Shown here in pieces: positions 52,587 through 62,559 of a stretch of 64,000 bases of DNA (the first letter of the stretch is position 1; each line of letters starts with the position of its first letter). The notes under the pieces were generated by a model that searched no databases, was not told where the DNA came from, and was given only the letters and a program-made list of their open reading frames with translations. Position numbers and translations under genes: made by a program. This DNA comes from Pisaster brevispinus (Eukaryota; Echinodermata; Asteroidea; Forcipulatida; Asteriidae). Where the stretch lies: contig JAMKCF010000022.1 in the NCBI GenBank assembly GCA_023634235.1, positions 620,001 through 684,000 on the forward strand, given 5' to 3'.

Positions 52587-53906
52587 CTATTGAGGTTTAC
52601 GTAGTTTCATACTGCATGATGTGATGGGTGTAGTCCATTCAAACCATAGAATGCCTCGTTTGCCACCAAAGCTCTCCCCATATACACCATTTAAGTGAGA
52701 CTTCACTGTGCAGTCTTTGAACCACCAGGCTCCATGAGTTGTTTCGGCACAATTTCCATTGTCCTTATCATCATTGTCTCTATCCTTTGTTGTGAACTCA
52801 TTACCATTGTTGTCATTAAGAGAGTCAGTAGCACCGCCACCTATTATATTGCTGTATGTGAATGTATACCTACTACCAGTAATGTGTACTCCACTATACT
52901 TTGCATATCCTTTTCCACCTCCCCATGATTGGAGATCCACCCTTAGAGTGGTATAACCTGCTGAGGTCAGTTTGACTAAGTTATCATTGCCAAGCCAGAA
53001 CTCTCCTGATGGGTCACCAAAACCAGTCTGGTATTCAGCCCAGTTGTGATAAAAGTCCACAGTGCCATCAATCCGCCTCTGAAATATAATCCATCCCCCA
53101 CCATCAGTCTCCATGTCACAGTACACCCTCAGACCTTCACTGGGTCCACTTGGGTAGATTGTGTATACTTTACTCTCAGTGTAACCAGCATCCAAAAATG
53201 TCTTACAGCTGCTGAGTTTAGGCAGGGGGCTTTGAGTTGAAAAGAAGGGAGTTGTTGGATCACTGGTCAAATGGCAAGTTGTTGGCTGAGGGGATGAATG
53301 TTGAGTTTGGGGCGGAGTTTTTATATGGTGAGTTGTTGTTGCAATTGATGAGTAGGGCATCGTGGAGCTCTGAGCTACAGTTATTCCCCAACCATCAGTC
53401 TCCATGTCACAAAAGACTTGCATACAGTCATTTACACCATCTGGGTAGATAATGTACACACCACTTTTGTCATAACCCGCATCCAAAAATTCTTTACAAC
53501 TTTTGAAGAGAGTGTTAGAGCTATCAGCCACTGAGTGGATGGGTGTGTCCTCATCTGCATCAAAGTATACACTCCCTTGATCTTCAAGGAAGTCTTGAGG
53601 ATGCTCAGCTCTTGTTGCATTATTCAGCTCACAGAGTTTCTTACATTTATCGAAGTTGAAAGACTTACAGTCCTCATCCATGCTGCATTCTCGTCCACAG
53701 ATGACATAATTAGGTGTGGTTTTTGTCTTGTACTCATAATTCTTGAGAACTGTGTTTCCTGCACTAAACAATTGTTTAGTCAATGATAATGTTCTACAGT
53801 TCCCTCTATCAAATCCAAAGCTCGTCACCGATAATACATTTACCAATGACAGTATGAAAAAAACATTCAACGGAAAAACACAGACTACCAAAACCTGTTG
53901 AAGCAT
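52587..53906 (-). CDS. FReD-8: PAN-half FBG-linker-fibrinogen secreted protein
   Basis: Intact frame, 439 residues from MLQQVLVVCVFPLNVFF (the ORF could begin 16 codons earlier, but this Met is the one shared with FReD-4 and -7). Signal peptide about 1-30; PAN/Apple about 40-115 (VICGRECSMDEDCKSFNFDK, CELNNATRAEHPQD); half-FBG about 136-180 (SCKEFLDAGYDKSGVYIIYP, QVFCDMETDG) cut off after CDMETDG; Ser/Thr/Gln/Pro-rich linker (TTTHHIKTPPQTQHSSPQPT) to about 232; full FBG 233-437 (CDMETDGGGW, WAEYQTGFGDPSGEFWLGND, Ca-site-like DRDNDDKDNGNC, GAWWFKDC, CSMKLRKPQ). This is the intact form of FReD-7. Probably secreted and lectin-like. Confidence 0.88.
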   Translation of the reverse strand: MLQQVLVVCVFPLNVFFILSLVNVLSVTSFGFDRGNCRTLSLTKQLFSAGNTVLKNYEYKTKTTPNYVICGRECSMDEDCKSFNFDKCKKLCELNNATRAEHPQDFLEDQGSVYFDADEDTPIHSVADSSNTLFKSCKEFLDAGYDKSGVYIIYPDGVNDCMQVFCDMETDGWGITVAQSSTMPYSSIATTTHHIKTPPQTQHSSPQPTTCHLTSDPTTPFFSTQSPLPKLSSCKTFLDAGYTESKVYTIYPSGPSEGLRVYCDMETDGGGWIIFQRRIDGTVDFYHNWAEYQTGFGDPSGEFWLGNDNLVKLTSAGYTTLRVDLQSWGGGKGYAKYSGVHITGSRYTFTYSNIIGGGATDSLNDNNGNEFTTKDRDNDDKDNGNCAETTHGAWWFKDCTVKSHLNGVYGESFGGKRGILWFEWTTPITSCSMKLRKPQ

Positions 53907-54240
53907 CTTAAAGTTTGCAACTTCAAACCTAATTATTGTCACTTTAAACATCAAATGGTGCTAAATAGTTTTCTTGATTCACAAAATTCCAGACTGTGTC
54001 GTCAATGCTCATTGACGTTTGCATCACTAAAGGGCAGAGAACACTGAAGAAGTAAGTGATAGCTGCACCTCCACTGAAGGTTGCCAACAAAAACCCAACT
54101 CTTGATTGGTTGAATACTAATTCAAATGAATAAACATGGGAACAATTTTACATTTCAGTAGAAACCTTGCGTAAGGCTGTTAGGGTTATTTCCAAAAAAA
54201 AACCTATCACTTGTTAAAATAGTAGGAAAAAAAAGCACGG
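53907..54240 (-). promoter_or_regulatory. Upstream region of FReD-8, shared with FReD-4
   Basis: CCAAT on the minus strand at 54105-54109, about 200 bp above the start. AATAGTTTTCTTGATTCACA, ATCACTAAAGGGCAGAG and CCAACTCTTGATTGGTTGAA match the FReD-4 upstream region; a TATA box is less clear than in FReD-4 (TATTTA). Confidence 0.5.
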
Positions 54241-55002
54241 CTTTTAGTAAGCTCATTAAATTAAATCAAGTCTTTGGTGTCCGTGGGTTTATTTAATCTT
54301 TCAGAGGAGTAGATGTATTACTGAAATCAATCTTCACCAAAAGGTCTGTCATTATTGGAATGACCTTGTTGTTGTTGTCTGCCTGTATTTCCCTATTGGT
54401 AAAGAGCCAGAATAACATTACAATCTTCTTCGGGTTTTTGTTTTTTGTTTTTTTGGGGTAAACACTTTCGATGCTCTCGATACAAGTTTTACAATTGAAA
54501 ACAGATTTAGTGCCAGAGACTTAATCTTTTCATCGGCTTTCGCAAATCTTCGCTGACGAGTCTCACATTTATTTGTTGTCCAAAAATAGTCTCTGTTGGC
54601 TATAGTCTCGTTTGACCCAGAAACAAGACAGTTTCAACATCATGGTATTCAAGACTTGACCAGGCTTTTTCTGACTTCATTGTTTAGTTTTTTAAATTCA
54701 TTCCTTTTCAACTTTAACGAAACTGTACGGAGAGGTGGCGAATACAATTTTGAGAAGTGGAACAAACTGAAGATATGAAATAGCTCATTAAGGACATAAA
54801 ATATTGCAAGAAATAATCATGACAGAATTAGTTATGCAAGACCTCTTTAACGTTTATTTTCTATTTCTTTCTCAATGTCCAGCAAAGCCTCTTCGTTTTT
54901 TTCTTCTATTCATTCTAAACAGCCTGTACCTAATAGTTTGTAGACACCGTAAAAATCCCTTTTTTCAAATATAGTACAGTTCCATATGTCAGATATTTTG
55001 AC
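54241..55002. other. Intergenic, no gene recognised
   Basis: Homology with the region above FReD-4 fades out by about 54600. No domain-bearing ORF. Confidence 0.4.
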
Positions 55003-55597
55003 CCAGCTGGATTTTTGTGCCAAAATGGATTTTATTGGCTAACTTTGTCAATTTTGGGGTGCTGATTTCAAAAAAGTTAGGTACCATTTTTTTAAATGGC
55101 GTCTTCAGCCGCCATTTTGAATTTCAAAATGGCCGCCATTTTAATTATATTTTGGCCAATATCTCAATTTGTGAGCAATGTAGAAGAGTTAAAATGGTGG
55201 CAAGACCCATGTTTATGATACCAGGGATTCCATTAAAACCATTGCCTTAACTGTAACTAACATGGTTTGGCCGCCATCTTGAATTTCAAAATGGCCGCCA
55301 TATTTAATACACTTTTGCGTATATCACAACTTGTGAGCAACGTAGAAAAGTAAAAATGGTGGCAATACCCACATTTGTGACAGCAAGGATTCTATTAAAA
55401 CCATCTAGAATTAAAACTGGCTGTCATGTTCAATACACTTGTTATTATATCTCAGCATGATGAAGCCTAAAAATTGTGGTAAGGCCTGTGTTTACATAAA
55501 TTGCAGCCTATCCATCAAAAATGTCATTGTACCTTGGATTATCAGCTTAGTACATCCTTATTGTCTCAGAAAGGGCTATTTCAGATCAATATCGGGG

Positions 55598-58500
55598 AAT
55601 CTAAAGGTCTTAGGATGATGCGGGTGGTGAGGAGGATTGAGACACCTTATCCATGAAATGTCCCTTATGATCAACATCTCAAACAGCCTCTCCTAATTCA
55701 AACTCCTACTGCCCGGCTTCACGTGCCGATCCCTGTTCAAACTGAGGGCAAAGGTGTGCAGGCGAGTTTCTCTCGCCTTAAAACCAGATTGCTCCGGGCA
55801 GGTGGAGCTCGTTAACCATGGGAGGTAGTCCACCTAAGGGACATTAACTCTGATTTCAAACTCGGGTTGGTGGGGCTCGCAGCCTCGGTTGGCAGTCCAC
55901 CTAGGAGAAGGAAAACTCTGATTTCAAACCCCCATTTGGTTCAAAGAAAGAGCAGTTCTGCTTTCGCGATGTCTACCGTCGCCTTTGAGGTATAGACTAC
56001 AGCTGAGCATCCTAAGGCATCTGCTCCTGCGGCCATGTTGTAGAACTGGTTAGGCGTGACTCGCATCTAAGGACATCTCATACCAACTGGTGGGGTGAAA
56101 CGATGGGCGGAAAAGGGTTAACACCCCAACAGTCGAGTCGGCCTGGGGTATGGCGCCCCCAGGTTGTACAGCATTGTAAAGCAAGATTACACACACCATC
56201 AAATCCTATACAGCTTCCAGCAGCGGGAGTCTGCAGGAGATCAGCAGCTGACCGAAAATCCTGGCCCTTTGGGGCATTATGACGACGGGTCCTTAAACCC
56301 TGCGGGGAGGGATCCGTCTGACTACAGCGTCAAGGCCACTGTGCCCCTTCTTAAAGGCAAGAAGTTGGTAATACTGTCAACGTTCAATGCTTTCACCATC
56401 AGAGAAGAATCAAGGTGTGAGGAACTGGCGGGACGAAGTTGGAACTGCGGAATTGACATTCTGGGGATCCAGGAACATCGTCATGTCCAGGAATTTGAGG
56501 AGGTCAGGTTCAAAGAGGTGGAGGGGGTTTCATTACTTCATCTGCCTGGACAGAGCCAACTACCAAGTTCGCTCAGGGAGGCACCCGAGGGTGAGGGAGG
56601 AGTAGGATTGCTGCTGAGTAGGAGAGCGAGAAGTGCTCTGCAGAGTGTCAACTCTGTCAGCCCACGTTATTCTTGTTGCAGAGTTTGATGGTATCACCAC
56701 TGTTATAGTGGTCTTCTCACCACACAATAGCAGCGATGAAGCTGAAGTTGAGCAGCTTTACAGGGACCTCCGAGCAATGATTGGACAGGTACATGTACCA
56801 CTTTACAACTTTCTGGCCGTACTTGGCAATTTCAACGCCCGTCTCGGCCCAGAAGACATCCGCTGTACCTACCACACTGAGGAACAGAAATGGTCAAAAC
56901 CTAGTCAATCTTCTACAAGAGCAGGACCTCATAGCAGCCAACACCCAATTTCAGAAACAACGAGGAAAACTCTGGACATTCCAAGAGAGGGCTACAGAAG
57001 CCAAGCGCCAGATCGACTACATCATCGAGTAGTGTCTATGCGAGTGAGGCTTAGCTTGCTTGAGACAACGAAAGAAAACCAGCCCCAAAGAGAAGATTGA
57101 CTGGAAGTACTTTTCTTCCCAGCCTGAACTACAGGACCAGTACATGGTGGAGGTGGTCAACCGCTTCCATGCACTGGGGAAGGAAGAGGAAGGAGAGGAA
57201 GAAAAGAGTGAAAAGGAGGACGTGGGGAATAAAGCAAGGAGGAGAGTGAGCACAACCGTACGTTACCAGCACTTCATCGAGGCCAACTCTAAAGCAATGA
57301 AGAGTTTATCCAAAGTGAAGCGTATAAAGAAGAGTTGCCACTCCGACCACCCTGATGTTATTAAAGCACGGAAAGAAGTTGAAGGAAGGCGTGAGAAATA
57401 CATCCAGGAGAAATCTACTGAGTCCAAAGACAGCCTCAAGGCAGTCCACGGCTTGACTCTTTGAGATGTACGACAGACTTAGGGAGGAGGAGCTAGAGCG
57501 CAAGATCAGTGAGGTAGAGGCAGCAAGCGATGGGATGCGACATGAAGACGCGTGGAAGATCGTGAATGAGACAGGTGACCGGAAGAAGACCAAGGAGAGT
57601 CAAATCAGCTGTCCTACACCTGAAGAATGGGTAAAGACTTGGTTTAAGCACTTCAAGAACCTGCTTGGAGACCCCCCAACAGCCACCAAGAAGGATGAAA
57701 ACATACATGATGTCCTTTCATATATCTAAATAGATGATGGACCCTTCAAAAGGGAGGAGCTCAGGAAGGTAAAGACATCTCTCAAGCTAGGGAAGAGTGC
57801 CAGTCCGGATGGCACACCTCCAGAGGTGCTCAAAAACTGCAAGCTCGATGACATCATTTTCAAGTTTTGCAACACAGCACTAATGATGAATGACAAACCT
57901 GCCCAATGGTCCTTATCCAACATCATCCAAGTCCCCAAATTCTGCAACCTAAGGGAAACCAACAACTACCGTGGGATTAGCCTCACATGTACCCTAGCCA
58001 AGATCTATAACCGCCTGATTCTCAACCGTATAAGGACGGCTAAAGATCCCAAGCTAAGGTTCAACCAAAATGGCTTCAGGGAGAAGAGGTCTACGGTTAC
58101 ACAGATCCTGGCCCTACGAAGAATCATAGAGGTCAAAAGGAACAATCTACCTGCTGTACTGTCTTTCATCGACTTCAAGAAGGCCTTCGACTCTATCCAT
58201 CAAGGCAATAAGATCAAGATCTTGAAGGCATATGGAGTCTTCCCTCGACTTCTCAAAGCAATTGAGGCTACTTACACCGGAACCATTGCCAAAGTTGTCA
58301 CCCCTCGCTGGAGTCCTTCAAGGGGACACACTGGGACCTTTCCTGTTCATCATCAATCTCGATTACGCTCTGAGACAGGCACTCAAGGAACACAAGGATC
58401 ACGATCACACCAAGGAAGTCCAGAAGACTTGGTGCAATCACCCTATCTGATCTTGACTTTGCTGATGACTTCAAAAGCTGCTGAGCACAGTGGAGTCGAA

Positions 58501-59004
58501 ACGTGAGAAAGTGGGGCTGCACCTGAACGCCAAGAAAACAAAGTACATCAGGTTTAACATCGGTGACCATGATGCCCTGATGACCAACGGTGGTGCATCC
58601 CTCAAGCTCAATGATGACTTCAAATACCTCGGTGCCAGGATGCATAGTACTTACTGTAAAATACATCAAAGTACAGAAGGCCCTGGCATGGAAAGCTCTT
58701 CATGACATGACGAAAATCTGGAGGTCAAACCTGTCAAAGATGCTCAAGGTGAGATGCTTTAAAGCGGCAATCTAGAAGATTCTTCTCTACGGTAGTGAGA
58801 CATGAACACTCACAGCAGCACAGACCAAGTCACTCAATGGGTGCTACACCTTGATGCACAGGATGGCAATGGCTATGAGCTGGAAGGCCCATATGACGAA
58901 TGCCGAGCTCTATGACAACCTGCCAAAGGTCTCGGGAAAAGATCAAGTCAAGACGTTTAAGCCTTGCTGGGCACTGCGTCAGGCATCCGGAGATGGAAGT
59001 TGTT
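55598..59004 (+). pseudogene. RTE-like LINE, multiply broken, inside the TIR element
   Basis: Plus strand. After an about 600-bp leader, an APE endonuclease is seen in pieces: ILSTFNAFTIREESRCEELA and GIDILGIQEH (about 56370), GGVGLLLSRRARSALQSVNS, LAVLGNFNARLGPEDIR (about 56820). Then RT: KLGKSASPDGTPPEVLKN, NNYRGISLTCTLAKIYNRLI, QNGFREKRSTVTQIL, FIDFKKAFDSIHQG, GVLQGDTLGPFLFI, LDFADD (about 58455), LHLNAKKTKYI, and C-terminal MSWKAHMTNAELYDNLPKVS, GHCVRHPEM. Frameshifts and stops occur between many blocks (for example TAA at about 57727, TAG at about 58773). The 3' end of the element is missing. In intact relatives this protein nicks DNA and primes reverse transcription. Dead copy; clade by motif style. 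Confidence 0.78.
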
Positions 59005-59340
59005 CAAATCCAAAAATCTTGAAGTTGACAAACTGCCAGCAACTCTTGGTGCACTGAAACCACACATTCAAAGAGCGAATTTTATATCACAAGTAGCTGC
59101 AATTGCAAATACCCCATGCTTACTGACGATGGATGGGAGAAAATATCAGATGGGACAATTTCTGGCAGGAAATGTCTTGAACTACCTGCATTCCATGCAG
59201 TTGTTGATCTTGCCAAATGTGGATGTCGCGGCAAATGTACCATGTTGCTTCTGCCAAAATAATTGAACTTGCCATGGACATCACTTTGTAAATGTAGTGA
59301 CTGTAGTAACACAACATATTGCGGTGTGACAAATCACGAA
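59005..59340 (+). pseudogene. Cysteine-rich C-terminal relic, not LINE
   Basis: Straight after the LINE block the plus strand reads LEVDKLPATLGALKPHIQRA (about 59020) and, in a shifted frame, VVDLAKCGCRGKCT (about 59200) and SLCKCSDCSN (about 59282). This order, LPPT-like helix then a CxCxxxC...CxCxxC tail, recalls uncharacterised proteins that recur in invertebrate genomes near mobile elements. It has at least one frameshift and a stop. It may be the remains of the element's own gene or of a separate insertion. Function unknown. Confidence 0.45.
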
Positions 59341-60014
59341 AACAATATTTGACTAGGTTCCGGGTAACTAGAAGCCAGGTAGGCCCAATATTGACCTGGA
59401 ATGGCCCTTTCTGAAATAATCTGGATGTAATCCAAGGTAACAATGAGATTTTTTATGGATAGGCTGCAATTTATGTAAACACGGGCCTTACTACAGTTTT
59501 TAGGCTTCTATGTTACCCACATGCTGAGATATAATAACAACAAGTGTATTGAACATGGCAGCCATTTTTAATTCTAGATGGCGGCCGAACTAAATAAGCT
59601 ACAGGTAAACAAATGGTTTTAATGGAATCCTTGCTGTCACAAACATGGGTATTGCCACCATTTTTACTTTTCTACGTTGCTCACAAGTTGAGATATACGC
59701 AAAAGTGTATTTAAAATGGCGGCCATTTTAAAATTCAAGATGGCGGCCAAACCATGTTAGTTACAGTTAAGGCAATGGTTTTAATGGAATCCCTGGTATC
59801 ATAAACATGGGTTTTGCCACCATTTTAACTCTTCTACATTGCTCATAAGTTGAGATATTGGCCAAAATATAATTAAAATGGCGGCCATTTTGAAATTCAA
59901 AATGGCGGCTGAAGACGCCATTTAAAAAAATGGTACCTAACTTTTTTGAATTCAGCACCCCAAAATTGACAAAGTTAGCCAATAAAATCCATTTTGGCAC
60001 AAAAATCCAGCTGG

Positions 60015-60889
60015 AATACATATTGACCTGTACTAATACCTCCCACTGCTGAAGGTAACCCTTTCTCACTGCCTCACTCAAAGTTACAATATTATCAAAT
60101 AGTACAGATAGTTCTCTATAGACGCCATCTTTATGGACAAATAGCATTTTGGCTGTAAGGCATGTCAAGCGCTTACAAATTTAACGCAACTGTGTTGTTG
60201 ACTGTCCAATCATGCAATGAGTTTTGTGAAATGTGCACCAGCTGTAGCTGTTCTCACGCAAACACTGACTGTGTTTTCCAAATTGCCTGTAAAGATGGCC
60301 GATTGACATCAAGTTGCAACCAATCTATGAGCAACTTAACTGAAATTCAGCCTTTCATTTGGACACTTTTCCATCTTTCATGTAAAACAGGCAGGGGTTC
60401 AGGAATTTTACTGCCCCCCCCCCCCTGAAAAATAGATATCACTTTCAAATACAAACAAGATAGGTGGCATCCATAGAGAAACGGTGGACTGTAGTGAGAT
60501 TAAGGATATGCTGAGATAGCGCAAGTTTAACTCACTTACCCCCCCCCCCCCCTTACACACACACACACCCTGGATTTGTGCCTGTAAAAAAAAATTACTC
60601 AAATCTTATTTCATAGTTTTCCAATCAACCCTTTGTTCTGGGGAAAAATTTTTAGTCAAATCATCTAACTGTGTAGCACACAAATTTAATATTTAAGATT
60701 ATCTACTTATTACTGATGGTTACAAATATCAACATATTGACTCAAGAAAATCAGTCAAAAATCAAGAGCTACGATTGCTGTTGTCAATGTCAAATTGCCA
60801 TGATGAATGTTGTTGAAGAAATGTTTATCCACAAATGTTATCAAATAAAAAAAATCAGCTTGATGGCCCGTTGTGAAAGGTGTGGATAG
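60015..60889. other. Junction region, no gene recognised
   Basis: On the minus strand 60168 to 60015 is open (LFVHKDGVYRELSVLFDNIV), with coding-like composition, and is cut by the right end of the TIR element. I cannot assign it. C-rich and CA runs lie at 60415-60425 and 60540-60568. Confidence 0.35.
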
Positions 60890-61260
60890 TAATCTCAGGC
60901 ACTTGAGTGTTGGTTTAGTGATGCCAGTCAAATACAGAAACAGACCGTTTGAAAAGCTCCAGAATTCCCAACTGAATATCCTACATGCGTGTACATACAC
61001 ACCTTAACCCAGGAAACCCTGAAGAATTCAGTAGTAGCTGTGCCTACATTTCACTTCTTTCTTTTTTTGACACCACAGACTTGTTCCGCCATTGGTTGTT
61101 GGTAACAACATCCCAAGTCTTGATTGGTTGAATATTAATCCAGATGAATAATCATGAAAGTAATTAATATGCAAGTAGGAAACCAACAGGTAAGCAGTGA
61201 CCTTCCACTTGTAGAAAATAAAAAAAGGCTTGTATTAAGCCCTCTTTTGCGAAAAATTTT
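60890..61260 (-). promoter_or_regulatory. Orphan FReD-type upstream region
   Basis: AGTAGTAGCTGTGCCTACA, AAGTCTTGATTGGTTGAATA, TTAATCCAGATGAATAA, GCAAGTAGGAAA and GTATTAAGCCCTCTT align in order with the upstream regions of FReD-4, -7 and -8. CCAAT (minus strand) at 61091-61095 and 61123-61127. No FReD coding sequence follows at lower coordinates. Confidence 0.6.
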
Positions 61261-61557
61261 CGTCGGAGAGCTTCAATTGTTGTAAAGCAAATCTACATGT
61301 ACATTCATTGGCAAGGTGTTTTTTTAAAGCCATCAAAAGGATTTATTTATTTACTAAAAATCTGTTGCCACCACAAAGTCTTTCAATACTGTAACATTTT
61401 AATTTTTTTATTATTTTTTTTTTCCAGCCTGGCTTAGTTCCTTAAGGGCCACAGTGAATGTAAACATCTCACTGTAGGCTGTTTTTGTAACTGTGCATGT
61501 AAACACTGACAATGCTCTAGTTACATGCATTGCAATATTGTATACACACGGCATGCT

Positions 61558-61720
61558 CTGGTGTTTTTTGATCAGCAGAGTGTGGGTTCGAGTCTAGGTC
61601 TTGACACTCGTGTCCTTAAGCAAGACTATTCATTCGGATGGGACAGAAAACCATAGGTCCTATCTGTTGTGTAATGCACATGAAAGAACCCAGCTACAAG
61701 AGAAAGACATGTAAATAATT
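61558..61720 (+). repeat. Leu-type SINE fragment
   Basis: TGATCAGCAGAGTGTGGGTT, GAGTCTAGGTCTTGACACTC, GTGTCCTTAAGCAAGAC and TGTTGTGTAATGCACATGAA match the middle of the SINE family; the A-box half of the head is missing. Confidence 0.65.
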
Positions 61721-61875
61721 GGATCCCCCCCCCCCCTCAAAACAACATTCCTTAGTTGCTGTGTGATTGAAGGCTCAGTTAATTTCTTAATATTACATTA
61801 ATTGTTTAGTATGCATACATCTCAATACTGTGTTGTTTAGCATTTTCAGGAGGAGACTGTTCTGCCCAAACATAA

Positions 61876-62062
61876 TAATAATAATAATAATATATTGTAT
61901 TTGTATAGCGCCTACTGCAGGCCAGCCTCTAAGCGCTTAACATTCAGTATTTCCTGCAAGGTATTTGGGGGCTACGTTTGAAGTATGAGACCTACTCCTT
62001 TACATAGCACCTTGTAATGGTTTACAAGGTGCTGTGGCGCAATATGCAGCCGATCAAACATG
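61876..62062 (-). repeat. Leu-type SINE, 3' part, minus strand
   Basis: (AAT)n, then TTGTATAGCGCCTACTGCAG, AAGCGCTTAACATTC and GTTTACAAGGTGCTGTGGCG match the 3' end of the family, reading toward lower coordinates. Confidence 0.65.
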
Positions 62063-62159
62063 TGCAAAATATGTTGCATCAAAATGAGAGGGGTCATTGG
62101 TCCAGTCATATTTATTAGTTTTTGCCCTTAAACTGATACTTTCCCAAGTTTTTTGAAAA

Positions 62160-62290
62160 AAAAAAAAATTCACAGGCATATCACTCAGGTGGGATTCAAA
62201 CCCATTGGGGGGGGGGGGGGGGTTCTCCAAAAACCAAACAAATTTCTTAATCCCTGATGCAAAACTAACATTTATCTTAAAGTCAAATAA
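62160..62290 (-). repeat. tRNA-like B-box and SINE leader fragment
   Basis: Minus strand GGGTTTGAATCCCACCTGAG is a T-arm like that of the GCTCGGTG SINE family; AACCAAACAAATTTCTTAAT and CCCTGATGCAAA belong to the leader seen at 22915. A G-run interrupts. Confidence 0.45.
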
Positions 62291-62335
62291 TTTGTATGCC
62301 TTCACAGAAAATTGAAATCTAGACCGAGGGTTTTT

Positions 62336-62450
62336 TCCAAACCTCGGCTTGGACTCCGGCTCCAGCTTTGAACACCGTGCAAAATGTACACTGCTTCAAC
62401 ATTGATGATGCAGCCCAAGCCGGAGCTGGAGTCCAATGCCGAGGTTTAGA
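62336..62450. repeat. Inverted repeat, about 36-bp arms
   Basis: AAACCTCGGCTTGGACTCCG...CCAGCTTTG is mirrored by AAGCCGGAGCTGGAGTCCAA TGCCGAGGTTT, with about 40 bp between. Likely a small foldback. Confidence 0.7.
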
Positions 62451-62559
62451 GAATGCCCCAAGAATATGCATCAGGAAACACTACAATTGGCAGTTGCGGA
62501 TAGCTGGAACAAATTACCAGAGAGTGCCATCAAAGCCTCACACTCCTCTGCTTTACAGG

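Larger units (their letters stand above)
55003..60014. mobile_element. 5-kb element with about 0.6-kb terminal inverted repeats
   Basis: Left arm 55003-55597 and right arm 59384-60014 are inverted copies beginning CCAGCTGGATTTTTGTGCC. Each arm contains about three diverged subrepeats of about 155 bp, with ATGGCGGCC/GGCCGCCAT pairs, GTGAGCAAYGTAGAA and TCCATTAAAACCAT steps. Between them lie a broken RTE-like LINE and a separate cysteine-rich relic. A target-site duplication is not evident. It lies just below an orphan FReD promoter, so its arrival may be linked to loss of that gene. Confidence 0.75.

Noticed and set aside
56164..56688. Host endonuclease-like gene
   Set aside because: The APE motifs belong to the broken LINE and continue, frame-shifted, into its RT.
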